Assembly: GCF_001039355.2 (NCBI RefSeq)
Contig: NW_019773961.1
Coordinates: forward strand, 1-31,214
Direction: 5' to 3'
DNA length: 31,214 nt
Source of the DNA: Lingula anatina
Taxonomy: Eukaryota; Brachiopoda; Lingulata; Lingulida; Lingulidae
Shown: positions 1-10,319 of the stretch, piece after piece
Layout: each line of letters begins with the position of its first letter
Position numbering within the stretch: position 1 is the stretch's first letter
Notes under the pieces: generated by a model
What the model was told of the DNA's origin: nothing
Seen by the model: only the letters and a program-made list of their open reading frames with translations
Database searches by the model: none
Translations under genes and position numbers: made by a program

Positions 1-181
1 TTTTTCTATTCAGATTCAATGAAATGTTTTTTTCTACTTTTCTTTATTATCATTACTATTTTCCTTTTTTTTTTTTTTTTGAGGGGGGGGGGCTTCTCAA
101 CTAAAGTTACTTTTAACTTAAACCCAAAAGCCCAATTTAATAAAATGAATTTTCCAATTTATTCATTTATGACACAGATAT

Positions 182-209
182 GAGAGAGAGAGAGAGAGAA
201 AGAGAGAGA
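182..209. repeat. (GA)n microsatellite
   Basis: Runs of GA dinucleotides just beyond the donor of Kar5 exon 2. The matching tract in unit B (11823-11850) abuts the broken end of the pseudogene's exon 2, so the repeat predates the duplication. Confidence 0.9.
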
Positions 210-226
210 ATTGATAATATATGTAC

Positions 227-944
227 CATATCCTCGGTGCAGGGATATGTTTTTCTGCCCTCATTCTCTGCCTGGCAGTTAAACAGCATCACAGACAGCT
301 TGCCGAGGTCATCCTCTGACATACCCCCACAACTAGTCCTCAGCTTACCAACAATCTGAAATTATTATGTAACATGTAAAATCCTGCTATCAACATGGCT
401 TATTAATTTCATCATTTATACTTAATTTGATCTATTTTGTCTATGAATTGTAAATATAATTTTAACTTTCCTTTTTATCATTTGTATATTTTATTTTACA
501 ATCTTTATGCCGACGGAAGCTCCCCCCCCCCCCCCAGCATAAATTAAAATAAAATAAAAATAAAAACAAGTCTGGGCATGCCAGCTCTCATGTAAGTTGG
601 AAGATTTTTTAGCAATGCCATTCCCGTGAAATTCCACGATGTCATAATTCATTTTATGTTTTGAGAGAGAAGAAAATAAACCACCTAACCTCATGATGAC
701 ACAAGTCTAACTGCGACAGCTTCAGTCCTGCGACCTCCATCAAAAACTTCTCATCCACCGTCGCCATTTCAAAAGGCACCTGTCGATTCGTCTTCAAGAG
801 CGATCCCACTTCAACTTGCTTCCCTTCTTCTCCCTGCGCTTGTCCGCCCCCAAAAAGCCACTCAAAAAGACCCTGTGACTTCCCTACACTCGCTGCGAGT
901 ATCATTACTAAAATTAAAACGCTGTAATTTGTTGCAGTTGACAT
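227..944 (-). CDS. bmb: Kar5/brambleberry-family nuclear fusion protein, 5' exons only
   Basis: Exon 1 is 690-944 (85 codons, start at 944) and ends in phase 0 at a GAG|GTTAGG donor. Exon 2 is 227-355 (43 codons), after a TTTCAG acceptor, and ends at ATG|GTACAT. The rest lies beyond the left edge. The 128 residues have a signal peptide (about 1-24), FEWLFGGG, then PFEMATVDEKFL, a C82 segment (LDLCHH), a second Cys (C94, TSCGG), MSEDDLGKL, LFNCQ (C112), EGRKTYPC (C124). This Cys spacing and the LFNCQAE...G..TYPC pattern match the N-terminal domain of Kar5/Brambleberry proteins as I know them. Those proteins sit in the ER/nuclear envelope and are needed for nuclear or pronuclear membrane fusion. 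The family call is by recognition, not a search. The unit B copy is dead, so this is the functional one here. Confidence 0.75.
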
Positions 945-1287
945 ATTTGATGAAGTATTTGAAAGACAGATTTCTCAGTTTTAAAGAGCCCACGTTGTGC
1001 GTCATAGACAGCAGTGATTGGCTGAGGTTGAACTTCCGGGTCATTTCTCTGCGATATCTACATCGCTGTGTTTGGTGAGAAGAAGACATTGTGTTATGGG
1101 AATATCCCGCCAAAATGGATTTTCCCGGAGAAATACTCAACTTTCTCGTTCCATGAGTCATTAATCTATCCCTCTCTGCACTTGAACTCAACCATTAATT
1201 TTATAAAGGTCGATTTAGTTTAAAATGACTGGCCAACCATATAACCGGCGACCATCTTCCTATATGCTGTAAATATATGGCCTACAG

Positions 1288-1460
1288 GGGGCCGTAGCAA
1301 TAGTCCGAAGGTTCAATAGTCCGAAGGTTCATTGGTCCGAATATTCACTATAGAACCTTCAGACCAATGAACCCTTGATTAAAAATCGATGAAAATGTTA
1401 CCACTTTTCGGACCAATGAACCTTCGGACCAATGAACCTTCGGACTATCGAGACGCCCCC
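1288..1460. mobile_element. 173-bp MITE with 8-bp target duplication
   Basis: Terminal inverted repeats of about 27 bp: the left starts GGGGCCGTAGCAATAGTCCG, the right (reversed) starts GGGGGCGTCTCGATAGTCCG. Both continue into GAAGGTTC, and that motif recurs inside. The element is flanked by GCCTACAG at 1280-1287 and 1461-1468. Unit B has a single GCCTACAG at the equivalent place (about 13053-13060), a clean empty site. The 8-bp duplication suits a hAT-like element. It has no coding capacity. Confidence 0.88.
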
Positions 1461-2095
1461 GCCTACAGTGTCAACATCAAGAACGCTCCAAACCAGAAAA
1501 AAATGTACATATATATTTAAATCGTTTTTGAAGTGTATGTAAGGTTTTTCAAAAATAAGCATTTGGGGGGATTTTCAAACCCATGCAGTGTACCTTTACC
1601 TGTAAGTCTATTTCTAAAACAACACGTCATAAGAAATCCATATTCCACCAAAGATACACTGTAAACAACTAATCGAAATATAATAAATTCTTTATTGCCA
1701 CCAAAAACGACCGTTATAGCAATTATTCTGGAATATTTGCTTGCCATCGGACCGTGTGACCGCCATAGATGGCTACTCGTGGGGTGGGGTGGGGGATACA
1801 TGCAACTTTAAATGTCGATAAGGTACGTATGGGAAAATTGTCGTTTTCCCCAGTATTTCTTTTTTACCAAAATGAACAGTTGATATATCTTAAATAATAA
1901 AAACAAAAGCGAAAACAATAATAAATACATGGCAAAATCGTTGCACAGCATTGACATAAGACGTATTATCGAGGTGTCCCTTGAAAAAAATAGAAGTAAC
2001 CTATAGAACGCCAACTACTGGTATGAATTTTGCATTGTGGCCTGCGACAGCTGAACAGCATGATTAAGAATAACACCCACAGAATTTTGACCCCT

Positions 2096-2119
2096 CTCCC
2101 CCCCCCCCCCCCAAAAAAA

Positions 2120-2150
<31 letters not shown>

Positions 2151-2160
2151 TAAATAAATC
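2096..2160. repeat. Poly-C / poly-A / (AAAT)n tract
   Basis: Homopolymer C run, then A run, then AAAT units (about 2124-2159). Confidence 0.9.
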
Positions 2161-2304
2161 TCAGCTCATTAAGCTGGGGAAACCAGAAGTACATCAAAAC
2201 ATTTCCACAGGCCTCATAAAATATCAAGGTTTAAAAATAATGTCACTGACAACACGTTAGAATAATTAAGTTTCTTCAACAATCATTTCAAGATAGATAT
2301 AGTT

Positions 2305-2305
<1 letters not shown>

Positions 2306-2341
<36 letters not shown>
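2306..2341. repeat. (AAT)n microsatellite
   Basis: About twelve AAT units. The unit B counterpart is at about 13741-13789, in the same flanking sequence. Confidence 0.9.
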
Positions 2342-3088
2342 TTTCCTACATAACGCATTCCATTCTAAGAGATTTTAATGCACTCAATACAATTAAAATA
2401 TTTAACTTCTAAAAAATTATGTCCCTGTAATACAGCACTAAAATGGTACATTTATACATGTATATCTAATATTAGTTTACAATCTATAAAGTGATTAATA
2501 GTCGCCACAACATTAATAACATAAAAAGTCTATATATAAAAATTATAAAAGTGAAATTAATCGACACTCTTTCTATAGGAGTATATAACAGCTTCATTTT
2601 TCCCTATATTCTTGATGGTCGTTCGTTTCATAACTTTGGGCTGTTTACGGTTATATAGGCCTACGCACACGTGATAAAGAGACACAAAAATCAATCATAT
2701 GCTATTTTTACCACATAAAACGAATCAGTGAATCAGAATCCAAACATTGCTTCACAAAGCAAAAATCACAAAGCACTCAGGCTATTAGCATGAAAAAGAC
2801 CTATATAAAGCTTCTTTTTCCATTTTCAGTCGTATTTTCCAATGTCATGGCAAAATTTATACTTTAGAAATAAGTAATTTACAAAATGATAACAGCATAA
2901 AAAATATTTTTATCTAAAAGCAGTAACAAATAAATGAATTGAGTTAATAATTTAAATAAAGGTTTAAAAAGCAGACTCTGCATTAAGTGGGAATTAGATG
3001 ATGCACTGTAATAGGCCAAATGTAGAGACTGTTTGTACTTTTTTATAGACTTGGAATGTCTTTACTCTTTCATGTAGAAGTTTTAAAC

Positions 3089-4144
3089 TTAATACACATT
3101 ATCCAAATCAAAAGTTTCTCTCAAAGATTGCTTCAGTTTCTGGGACTGATACTGTAAATATGCATCTCGTCTGTCCAAGTATGGCCTTCCAGTTTTATTC
3201 ATTATCCAGTCCTGAATCTCGCTTTCGGCATCGCCAAGTGCTTCCTGTAGATGGCGCCTGAATTCGAAACGCAGTTTTTCTTCCCAAATGTGTGGTTGGA
3301 TGCCTCTAACAAACCGACTGCGTAGCAGCAAATTCGTTTCAAATTCGTCTAAAATTTCAAAAGCTTGGATTTCGTTCAACGCTTGCCATTCCTGCACGTA
3401 TATTCCGTTACTTATTTCTAAGTTTTCCCTTCGGTTTTCCTCTGGCGTTTTCATCTTAGTTATTTTTTGGAGCCATTCTGGTACTGAGCTGATCCCAGCT
3501 TGGGCATTCTGCTCGCCGTCATTTGAACCAGCTTCGGCGCTGGTAGTTTCATACTCAGCCGCTGCAGTTTCGGGGATTACGTGGACGTCAACGGTAGCTG
3601 TTCCTCCTTCTTCGTCTGTCTCTTGCACGTGTATTTCGGCATGGTACCATTGGATACTGGAGCCAGAGGACACCTGCTCATGTACATGGTGGGTTTCGGA
3701 ATCATTTACAGATTCTGGTTGATTTTCTACAAACCCATCTGCTGAATTTACAGAAATGATATCGATAGCATGGCCTCCTTCTGGTCCGTGAAGGGCGCAC
3801 GCTTCTTGAACATTTTCACGAGTTTCGTGTGCCTGTGATATCTCCGTGACTAATCGGGTTGTCTCCGGTTTCGTCTTTTCCTTGGTCCGCTTCTCGCATG
3901 TGTTTTCTGTGATTTTACAAACGTACTGAATTGGATTTGTGTTTACAAGGTGTTTGTCCGATACATTTGTTACATTGTCTGTCAAGGTTTTATTGAAGTT
4001 CTCACAGCTTACTGAGGTCGATCCTTGTTTTGAAAACTTTTCATTTGTTTTCTTCTGTAAAAATAAAACTCGAAAGCAATCCAATATATCATAAGCTTTT
4101 GTTTTACCAGAAGATGATTTGGTGGCTTTTGAAAGAGTTCCCAT
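3089..4144 (-). CDS. Unknown protein, 351 aa, conserved C-terminal domain (unit A paralogue)
   Basis: The open frame reaches up to 4198, but the start is set at 4144. That ATG aligns with the unit B start just after a shared AAGRAATAA leader, and a likely acceptor (GAATCAG, intron edge at 4168) lies upstream, so the longer frame runs through non-coding sequence. Residues 1-95 are basic and Ser/Thr/Lys-rich; about 96-215 are acidic, low complexity and poorly conserved. Residues 219-351, from SSVPEWL to LDNVY, are helical-looking and match the paralogue at 112 of 133 positions by my count. I do not recognise this domain. There is no signal peptide or membrane segment. The N-terminus begins MGTLSK: Gly2 is present, but the Cys3 and Ser6 of the paralogue are missing, so N-acylation is doubtful. 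Same strand as Kar5, about 2.1 kb away. Confidence 0.8.
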   Translation of the reverse strand: MGTLSKATKSSSGKTKAYDILDCFRVLFLQKKTNEKFSKQGSTSVSCENFNKTLTDNVTNVSDKHLVNTNPIQYVCKITENTCEKRTKEKTKPETTRLVTEISQAHETRENVQEACALHGPEGGHAIDIISVNSADGFVENQPESVNDSETHHVHEQVSSGSSIQWYHAEIHVQETDEEGGTATVDVHVIPETAAAEYETTSAEAGSNDGEQNAQAGISSVPEWLQKITKMKTPEENRRENLEISNGIYVQEWQALNEIQAFEILDEFETNLLLRSRFVRGIQPHIWEEKLRFEFRRHLQEALGDAESEIQDWIMNKTGRPYLDRRDAYLQYQSQKLKQSLRETFDLDNVY

Positions 4145-4198
4145 ATTATTTCTTAGTTTCAAAGGTCCTGATTCAGAAACGTGACATGAGAAATACAA

Positions 4199-5349
4199 AG
4201 ATAAATGGATATGTGATTAGTTAATTCATAAAATGGAGGATCCGGCGGGAGGGGTGGGTGCTTGTATGAATAGGTTACGGCATTTGAACCTCTCCTTATG
4301 TTCAGTACTGCACGTACCTCCGGATTCTGAAAAAATTAGATAACAATAATGGAATAATGGAATAAATAGATAAGTAACGCAGTATAACAGGTCAATCGAA
4401 ACAAAGCAAAATCTTTTCCAACCTTGTACCTTTCACATGCCATTATTGTTTATGTTACACAAATAATGATTGTCTTCGTTTTCTTTTTCATTATTTGCCA
4501 AGCACAGTCATTCTGGCTCAGCCAAAGGTTACAAAAAGTCAATAAATAAAGATTTATAAGCTATATCTATGTTAATATGCTATTTTGTAAGAAAATGACA
4601 CCTGGAAAAAGGTTTCTAATCAATCCCTCTCTCATTCTCACTCTCTCTCTCTCTCTCTCTCTCGCATACAGACACACACAGACACATTTACACACACTTA
4701 CACACACAAATACAGACACGTACACACACATACACGTTCATACACACGCACTTGTATCCCAGTGTCGCACTGTCGAACGAAGGACGTCAAATAACAGATC
4801 GAATATTGATAGGCTCTATGAGTAATAAATCTGAATTCTTAATCTCACACTAGAGCTCACGTTTTAATAAAGAGGTCAATACGGACAAAAAAATCTTATG
4901 GTCGCATTCATGGCAGGAGATCCACGGACTAACAGATCGCGGAAGATTACATTTGTCGCAAAAACCCGAATGGCATACCTTTTACGAATTGTGATTATGA
5001 AAGAGGAAGCCTGTAGTTTAAAGAATGATTAATGGTGAGAGGGTGTAATGTGCGTCTATATTGGCGGATCCAGGATTCTGTTAAAAGGGAGAGGATAAAA
5101 CTATAGCATGCCTGACAGGAATAATCTTACCATTATTTGTTCGGCACCGGGTTGGAAGAGCATTTTGTTTTGACTCATTTCGCTCGTTATATTGTTTTTA
5201 TAGGGGGGAGGGGGGACAAGAAGCTAGGGTGGTACATGCTGCTCCCGCACTCACGCCAAAGCGCCATTCATGTTCCAAAGATGATAGGCTAGCCTGTTCA
5301 AGACAAATATTTTACTGTCTTAATGCGGCGATGTCTCAACATTGAACAA
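4199..5349. other. Intergenic region with CT/CA repeats and a MITE remnant
   Basis: No gene is supported. It probably includes the 5' non-coding exon(s) of the 3089-4144 gene; a possible acceptor (TTTTTTCAG) on the minus strand near 4330 is one candidate boundary. (CT)n/(CA)n-rich DNA spans 4631-4750. At 5062-5078 the words GGCGGATCCAGGATT match the left end of the element at 18307-18573; no right end was found, so this is a remnant. Confidence 0.6.
4631..4750. repeat. (CT)n and (CA)n microsatellite
   Basis: CT dinucleotides followed by CACA-rich sequence. The open frame across it (4577-4825) is Ser/Leu/Thr/His-rich repeat translation, not a gene. Confidence 0.88.
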
Positions 5350-5351
5350 TA

Positions 5352-5909
5352 CCGGTGTACCATGAAAATCTGACTCCCCTAAAATCTTACTCCCCAGTCA
5401 GATTTTCATAATGAAAATGTGACTCCCCCTATGAAATTTTGACTCCCCCCCAAAAAAAACATTCATTAATCTCATTTTATTTGAGTAAATGACTATGATC
5501 TTGTAGTATGCACAATGGAGGATACATGGGCATTTTTTGTAGTTTGCAGGTGAAAATTTTCATGAAAAAAATAAGAAAATTAAAAAAAAGTGCACATAAT
5601 GAAGATCTGATACCCCCATGAAAATTTGACTCCCCCTCCACAAAACTTCATAAATCTTATTCATTTTGAGTATATGACTGTGATCTTGTAGTATGTAAAA
5701 TGGAGGATACACTGGCTCTTTTTTGTAGTTTGCAGGTGAAAATTTTCATGAAAAAATAAGAAAATTAAAAATGTGCACATTATGAAAATCTGACTCCCCC
5801 GTGAAAATTTGACTCCTGCTCCACAAAACTTCATAATTCTTATTTTATTATGAAAATCTGACTGGGGGAGTCAGATTTTCATGGGAGTCAGATTTTCGTG
5901 TTACACCGG
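5352..5909. mobile_element. 558-bp TIR element with internal tandem repeats
   Basis: Ends are inverted copies: CCGGTGTACCATGAAAATCT on the left and, reversed, CCGGTGTAACACGAAAATCT on the right, continuing into GACTCCC. TA flanks both ends (5350-5351, 5910-5911), consistent with a TA target duplication. Inside are direct repeats of about 183-187 bp starting at 5412, 5599 and 5782 (the third partial). Each opens with ATGAARATSTGAYNCCCCC and carries a conserved AATGGAGGATAC block. TGACTCCCC/GGGGAGTCA words recur in both orientations. No coding capacity. Confidence 0.8.
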
Positions 5910-5911
5910 TA

Positions 5912-6557
5912 CTGTCAAAATGTGCATCTAACATAAATGATTATACCCAATGAAAACAAGCGCGCGCGCACGCACATATGAACGATCACACACATAAAGA
6001 CTCTCTCTCTCACACACAAACCCTCACACAAACACATATCGAGTGATGATAGTTTCTTAGTGTTAATAGTGATAGTTGATAATATGAATTAACTGAATTG
6101 GCCTAAAAATGTGGCTAGGTGCCAACACACACGAGAAAGAGAGAGACATTTTCTTACTTACCCCGCAATAAGTATTGATTTTTGGCCAGTGCGCTACCTT
6201 GTTTGCCAACTCTAACTGCGCTAGGCTTTGTCAAGAGTTGATAAAAGTAGCTCTTTCAATCGATATATACCCGTATGTCCCCAATATGAGGAAGGCGACA
6301 ACCTAATCAATGTTGTGAAACTAGTACTGCGACTTTTTGTGTACACCACGTTTTTTTTTCATCATACCTGTTGCATGCACCTAATACGTGATAAGCGCGT
6401 GAACATGACAAGGACTGCAGCAAAGTTCTATTTTTTTTAAACAAAGATTTAAATCAGTTATTGCAGTTAATCATTTATGACGGTAAACAGTACAGTTATT
6501 TTTAAGTCAGTTTGAGTGTACTCCATATATTTGAAAAAGGCCGACAATATTTGGGTC
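5912..6557. other. Upstream region of gene X, unit A
   Basis: Contains (GC)n, (CT)n and (CA)n short tracts (5957-6040). A block at about 6060-6340 aligns with 18690-18940 of unit B and is presumably promoter-proximal DNA. No coding exon is visible. Confidence 0.5.
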
Positions 6558-6614
6558 TGACGTCATCGATTAATCTAGAAGGTGACCTGATAAAAATGGC
6601 CACACTTGAATTAG
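6558..6614 (+). promoter_or_regulatory. Gene X (unit A) promoter CRE and non-coding first exon end
   Basis: A palindromic CRE, TGACGTCA, lies at 6558-6565. About 30 bases on is ATGG (6596) and then a donor, TTAG|GTGAGC, at 6614/6615. Unit B has the same ATGGC...AATTA..AG|GTAAGC arrangement ending at 19054. Spliced to the exon beginning at 7042 (acceptor TCATTTCAG), the ATG opens only a nine-codon uORF, so this exon is leader. The transcription start is not resolved. The CRE is not visible in unit B. Confidence 0.55.
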
Positions 6615-7080
6615 GTGAGCGAGTGACTAAACTTTTCAGGGAGATAGCTAAAAGTGTTGATTGTTAAATAAGCTCTTTAAAAGGATAGCTATGGTTTCTT
6701 AAGTAACTAGTGCAGCAAAAACATAGTTTAATTCCATGAAATAAACAAGGTTGGACTTCCAGTAAACTACACAAGAAGACGCAAACGTTTAGGAAAATTT
6801 ACTGATGGAGTCCTATAGGGCTCTATTGGACGCTAATGGGACCCTTATTTTGGATATATGCCCTATGTAAGAACCTGTAGGATTTTTTAAACAATTTTCT
6901 ATAGGACCTTGTCCTAATTTTCCGTATGAGAATTATCAGAATGTTTTAATTTTTTTAATATATATATATATATAGAGAGAGAGAGGCGACTACGTGTGTA
7001 TGTTTAGATTGCTAATCTAAATGTCAATTCTCTCATTTCAGCGGCCCTTTGAGATACAAGGATGACAACTGCAGCCGAAT

Positions 7081-8957
7081 ATGGCGGCGCTGAATTACAA
7101 TATGTGGAATGAGAATGGACATGGTAAAATAGAATTGTTCTTTAAATATTTTAAAGAATAGTTATATATTCCTGGCGCTGAATGTTAAAAGTAAAAGAGC
7201 ATGCCATTTATGAAGTATCAAAAAAAGATTTATTTTACGTCAAATAATGTATCCTTTTTCCGAATTTCGTCTCTTGAAAAATGCTGGTGGGATTTTCTTG
7301 GAAAATTAAACTTATTACAGTTTCAATTAAATTGCTTTTCTTTTAGTTTGCTTATTATATTCTCTGTCATCCAATAGCAATTCAACAACTGTTTGAGGTC
7401 TATGAAATATTATTTTGATGTGAACAACATTCTGTTCATTCATGTTTCATTTTATGTTCATACAGCTAAAGTCCCCCTTCGACGGTTTCCGGTGCTGCTC
7501 AATCGTGAACGTAATGGAGGACCAAATGAGGGACGGCTTCTGATAAACCAAACACCACTTATTGACGGCTCCCTTCAGTGTATTACTGTACCCATTACAT
7601 GGGGAGTCAGACAGCAATGTTTTTGTGTCAATGGGACTGTAAATGGACAATTAACTGAGCAAAAAAGTATTGACTATAAAAAAATAGAACTTAGAAGGAT
7701 CTCAGAGGTCAGAGAAGAACAGGAGCAGAGCGGAACAGATGCCAGAGACCTTGACAACGGAGGCATTTATCAGTATACCACCGTGGGGTAAGAGTGACTT
7801 AATGTTGCTGACGTACTAACCCTTTTAATTGATTTTCTGAAGAAAATGTTACTATTCTACAGTCAATCTCATTAACCATTTTCAATGTGTTTGATATTTA
7901 CTTTTTAAGACTTCACCTTCATAATATTTGGTATAACAAACAAGTTACATTCTTTGCTTTATCCACCTACCAGTACGTATTCGTTCATTCGTTTATTCAT
8001 TTACTCTCAGGCTAGAGAGAGATTGCCTAACCGTTCTTCATAATGAAATGTCAAGAATGTATTGTTTCGAGGACAACGGTGGAGAACCATTCCCAGGGAA
8101 AATTGTGTAATTATGTCGTGCTTTACCTCAGAATGTTTACCATCCAAAACTGTGAATTGTTTACATCATCTGTACACACAACTTTTTTATTAATCAAATA
8201 TATTAAAGAGAAGTTGCTAGTAAGCTGTGTTCTGTATGTTATGAACATATCACAACAAAAACAACAAAATTAGACTTGTTGTAGTCAGCGAAAAAGGTTG
8301 ACAGTAGCAAAGGTTTCGATGGATCCAGTGAAATTCATGTACACTTAGCTACATACGGTTGTGGTTAATATTTTTTCTATTTATTATTCAGAAGATATCT
8401 TGGCAGTTTCTATGCCGTTGTGGCCGCCACAGAGGAGAACTTGATCATTCACGTCCTGGCGGAGGGGGTCGAGTTCCAGGCTGTCAACCTCCGCCAAGTT
8501 CGAAGGGTAAGCCTTAATTTGAAAGAGAATCTTCGTCAGTGACTGATGTAGCGTTCTTATTTACGAGACGCTCTAAAACCGAAATATAAAGTAGTAGAGA
8601 AAAGGAAAGCGTGAAGCATAAACCATTTCGATACCATTAATGCAAAAAATGTTTGTGCACATGTCAATCCGCCCTTGACCAATCCTCCCCTGGAAATAAA
8701 ATGATCAATGTAAAATAAAACTAAGCAAATCCGTCTACACTCAAATAATTTTTTAAGGTCAGTGTGTCAAATTTTCTAAAGAAAGGTCTAAATGCATTGC
8801 AAATTATCTTTTACAGGGAGATGTCCAAGAATTCAAGGGAAGGGTGTTATGTCAGAGCCAAAAAGAAGAGGTGTTGAAATTGGTGAAAGTTTGGATGGTT
8901 GACCCTCTAGACCCCCAATATGCGCAGCCAATTCAAGTATCTGAAGTATGTGTGTAA
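7081..8957 (+). CDS. Gene X, unit A: unknown spliced protein, 206 or 238 aa
   Basis: Coding exons: 7081-7123, 7466-7787, 8392-8506 and 8817-8957, all with GT..AG borders and phases 1, 2, 0. Including the 8011-8106 exon keeps the frame and gives 238 aa; skipping it gives 206. ATGGCGGCG is chosen as start because it is the only ATG that stays open through the splice, and unit B shows the same start, splice site and phase. Exon 3 is beta-rich looking (RNGGPNEGRLLINQ, IELRR, DNGGIYQYTTVG). The later exons are well conserved with unit B: YLGSFY.VVAATEENLI, FQA.NLRQVRR, MVDPLDPQYAQ. No signal peptide or membrane segment is seen, so it is probably intracellular. I do not recognise the family. The final residues (EVCV) extend three codons past the unit B stop. 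Confidence 0.8.
8011..8106 (+). other. Hidden conserved exon of gene X, unit A
   Basis: It lies in intron 3. It follows a CTCTCAG acceptor and ends at a GTAATT donor, 96 nt long, phase 2 in and phase 2 out, so it may be included or skipped without breaking the frame. It encodes 32 residues ending EDNGGEPFPGKIV, which read straight into RYLGSF of the next exon. Unit B has the same exon at 20476-20580, 105 nt, also a multiple of three, with the same GTAATT. Homology drops just after that point. If the donor is not used, translation stops at TAA 8108-8110, making it an alternative last exon. Confidence 0.72.
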
Positions 8958-9493
8958 TACTTCATGTAAAGTGTATCAGTACCAAAAATTCCAGTAGTAA
9001 TAGTAGTAATAATAATAAGGCAATATTAGCAGTAATTGTAGTAATAAGGCACCGCAGACTGTTCTGTGTTAGTCAAAATTGGCCTAAGCGAGAATTTCAG
9101 TTAACCAATATCAGCGGTCCACACCAAGACCCTCACATTTTAACGAAAAGTGTGTTTTATTTATATTTTCACTTGGTATTATGTACCACACATTGATGGA
9201 TCTTAATCAAGGTTCTTGAAAAACTGTAAAAAGTATTATCAAAGAAACTATTAGGGAAGTAGGTTTTTGAGTAGATTTGCTGTTGTTTTCTTTTTTTTTC
9301 AGTTATTTAATCTGTCTCAAAACAAAATAAGTGAATAAGAATATAGTTAGTTCGAAAAAATACTTCTTTGAAAAAAAAAAGAAAAATGACACATGGACAA
9401 AAAACAAAAAAAAAATGTTAAAAACTATCAAACTATACAAAAAATAGAGTTTTAATGGGGTAAATTCATTATTTTAACTTTATTTACCGAAAA
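8958..9493 (+). other. 3' flanking DNA of gene X, unit A
   Basis: Aligns with 22233-22980. It holds short TAG/TAA trinucleotide runs (8995-9045), then AT-rich DNA with poly-A and poly-T. No exon is seen. A possible polyadenylation word AATAAA lies at about 9533; the one used in unit B (22634) is mutated here. Confidence 0.5.
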
Positions 9494-9860
9494 ACATGAA
9501 ATCGTATAAATTAATAATATTTAGCCAATTAAAAATAAAGAAACAAAGATATAAAGGAGAAGTGAGCAAACGAAGGAAAGATATGTGTTATAAGAAAAAA
9601 ATGGCAGTCGAGACAGAAGGAAATGTAAACGTTCAAGTGGATAACCCAGATACTATCCTCTTAAAATTAAGAAGAGCCGAAAGCCTCTCCATGTAACGCA
9701 AAATCAAAATGTAAACGTTCAAGTGGATAACCCAGATACTATCCTCTTAAAATTAAGAAGAGCCGAAAGTCTCTCCATGTAACGCAAAATCAAGTGGGAT
9801 TCCAGGAGATTTGGGGAAGATTTGACCTTTGATGTTGTAACAATTGTACGTAAACTTCAT
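9494..9860 (+). pseudogene. Conserved open-frame block, broken in unit A
   Basis: One of the most similar blocks between the two units outside the gene X exons. In unit B (23032 onward) the frame reads VSKRRRDMCNKLK, NVNVQVDNPDTTLSKLR, TYRQIKRDSRRFGEKL without a stop. In unit A the same frame has ATGTAACGC where B has ACGTATCGT, giving a stop at 9694-9696, and an 86-bp tandem duplication (9622-9707 and 9708-9793, one mismatch) that shifts frame. I do not recognise the protein. It could be an exon of a lost gene or of a transposon ORF captured before the duplication. Confidence 0.45.
9622..9793. repeat. 86-bp tandem duplication
   Basis: Two adjacent copies starting AATGTAAACGTTCAAG differ at one base. 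Unit B has one copy, so the event is recent and specific to unit A. Confidence 0.92.
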
Positions 9861-10029
9861 AGACAAGTGCTTTCCCAAAAAAAGTGTTACGTCTGCCAAA
9901 ATAGAAACCAAGTTTATAAAGCAGTAGATTTTAGGCTAGTTTTAAGTGATACTTTAAATCTAGGAAAAATATTATGAGGAAGTAAAAAAAAAGAGTTGCA
10001 TGATTATGATGAAAATGTTAACCTTAATA

Positions 10030-10310
10030 AGTACTCATGCAAATAGCACTTTCAACTTTTTCTGAACACCATATCTGTCGAATTTTTTAATCTCAAGTAA
10101 TGCTCTGGTGTTCCATTTGATAATAAATTTGATAGAAATTTTCTTTTGTCTAGCTTCTATTTGATACTTAGATGGTCTATTTTGGCAACGTACATATTTG
10201 GGCAGGACGCATGAAATGAGAAAGGCATAGAATAGAATGCACTGGCTAGGGCGGTGTGACAGAAATGGTGGTCCTAGGGAAGTCCGGGGTCCCACATAAT
10301 AAGAACAGAT
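10030..10310 (-). other. Conserved minus-strand block, decayed in unit A
   Basis: Aligns with 24240-24490. In unit B the minus strand is open for 79 codons with CHTC and LPKYVRCQNR motifs. In unit A an in-frame TAG follows MWDPGLP and a base is missing after the CHT codons. The A reading that starts at 10295 is in a different frame until that point. Coding status is unproven. Confidence 0.35.
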
Positions 10311-10319
10311 TAGGGTAAA

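Larger units (their letters stand above)
1192..3088. other. Intergenic DNA between Kar5 and the unknown minus-strand gene (unit A)
   Basis: No exon is supported here. It holds a MITE at 1288-1460, a stretch absent from the same place in unit B (about 1510-2285), poly-C/poly-A and (AAAT)n at 2096-2160, (AAT)n at 2306-2341, and about 700 bases (2341-3060) that align with 13790-14500 and include 3' flanking DNA of the minus-strand gene. Within 1510-2285, positions about 1685-1776 resemble 17200-17296. Confidence 0.7.

Noticed and set aside
1517-2227. Three minus-strand open frames of 68-94 codons
   Set aside because: Low-complexity translation of AT-rich and homopolymer DNA; no counterpart at the same place in unit B.
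3089-4198. Start at 4198 (18 extra residues) for the unit A protein
   Set aside because: The extra residues cross a likely splice acceptor and do not match the unit B paralogue.
4577-4825. Ser/Leu- then Thr/His-rich open frame
   Set aside because: Translation of CT and CA microsatellites.
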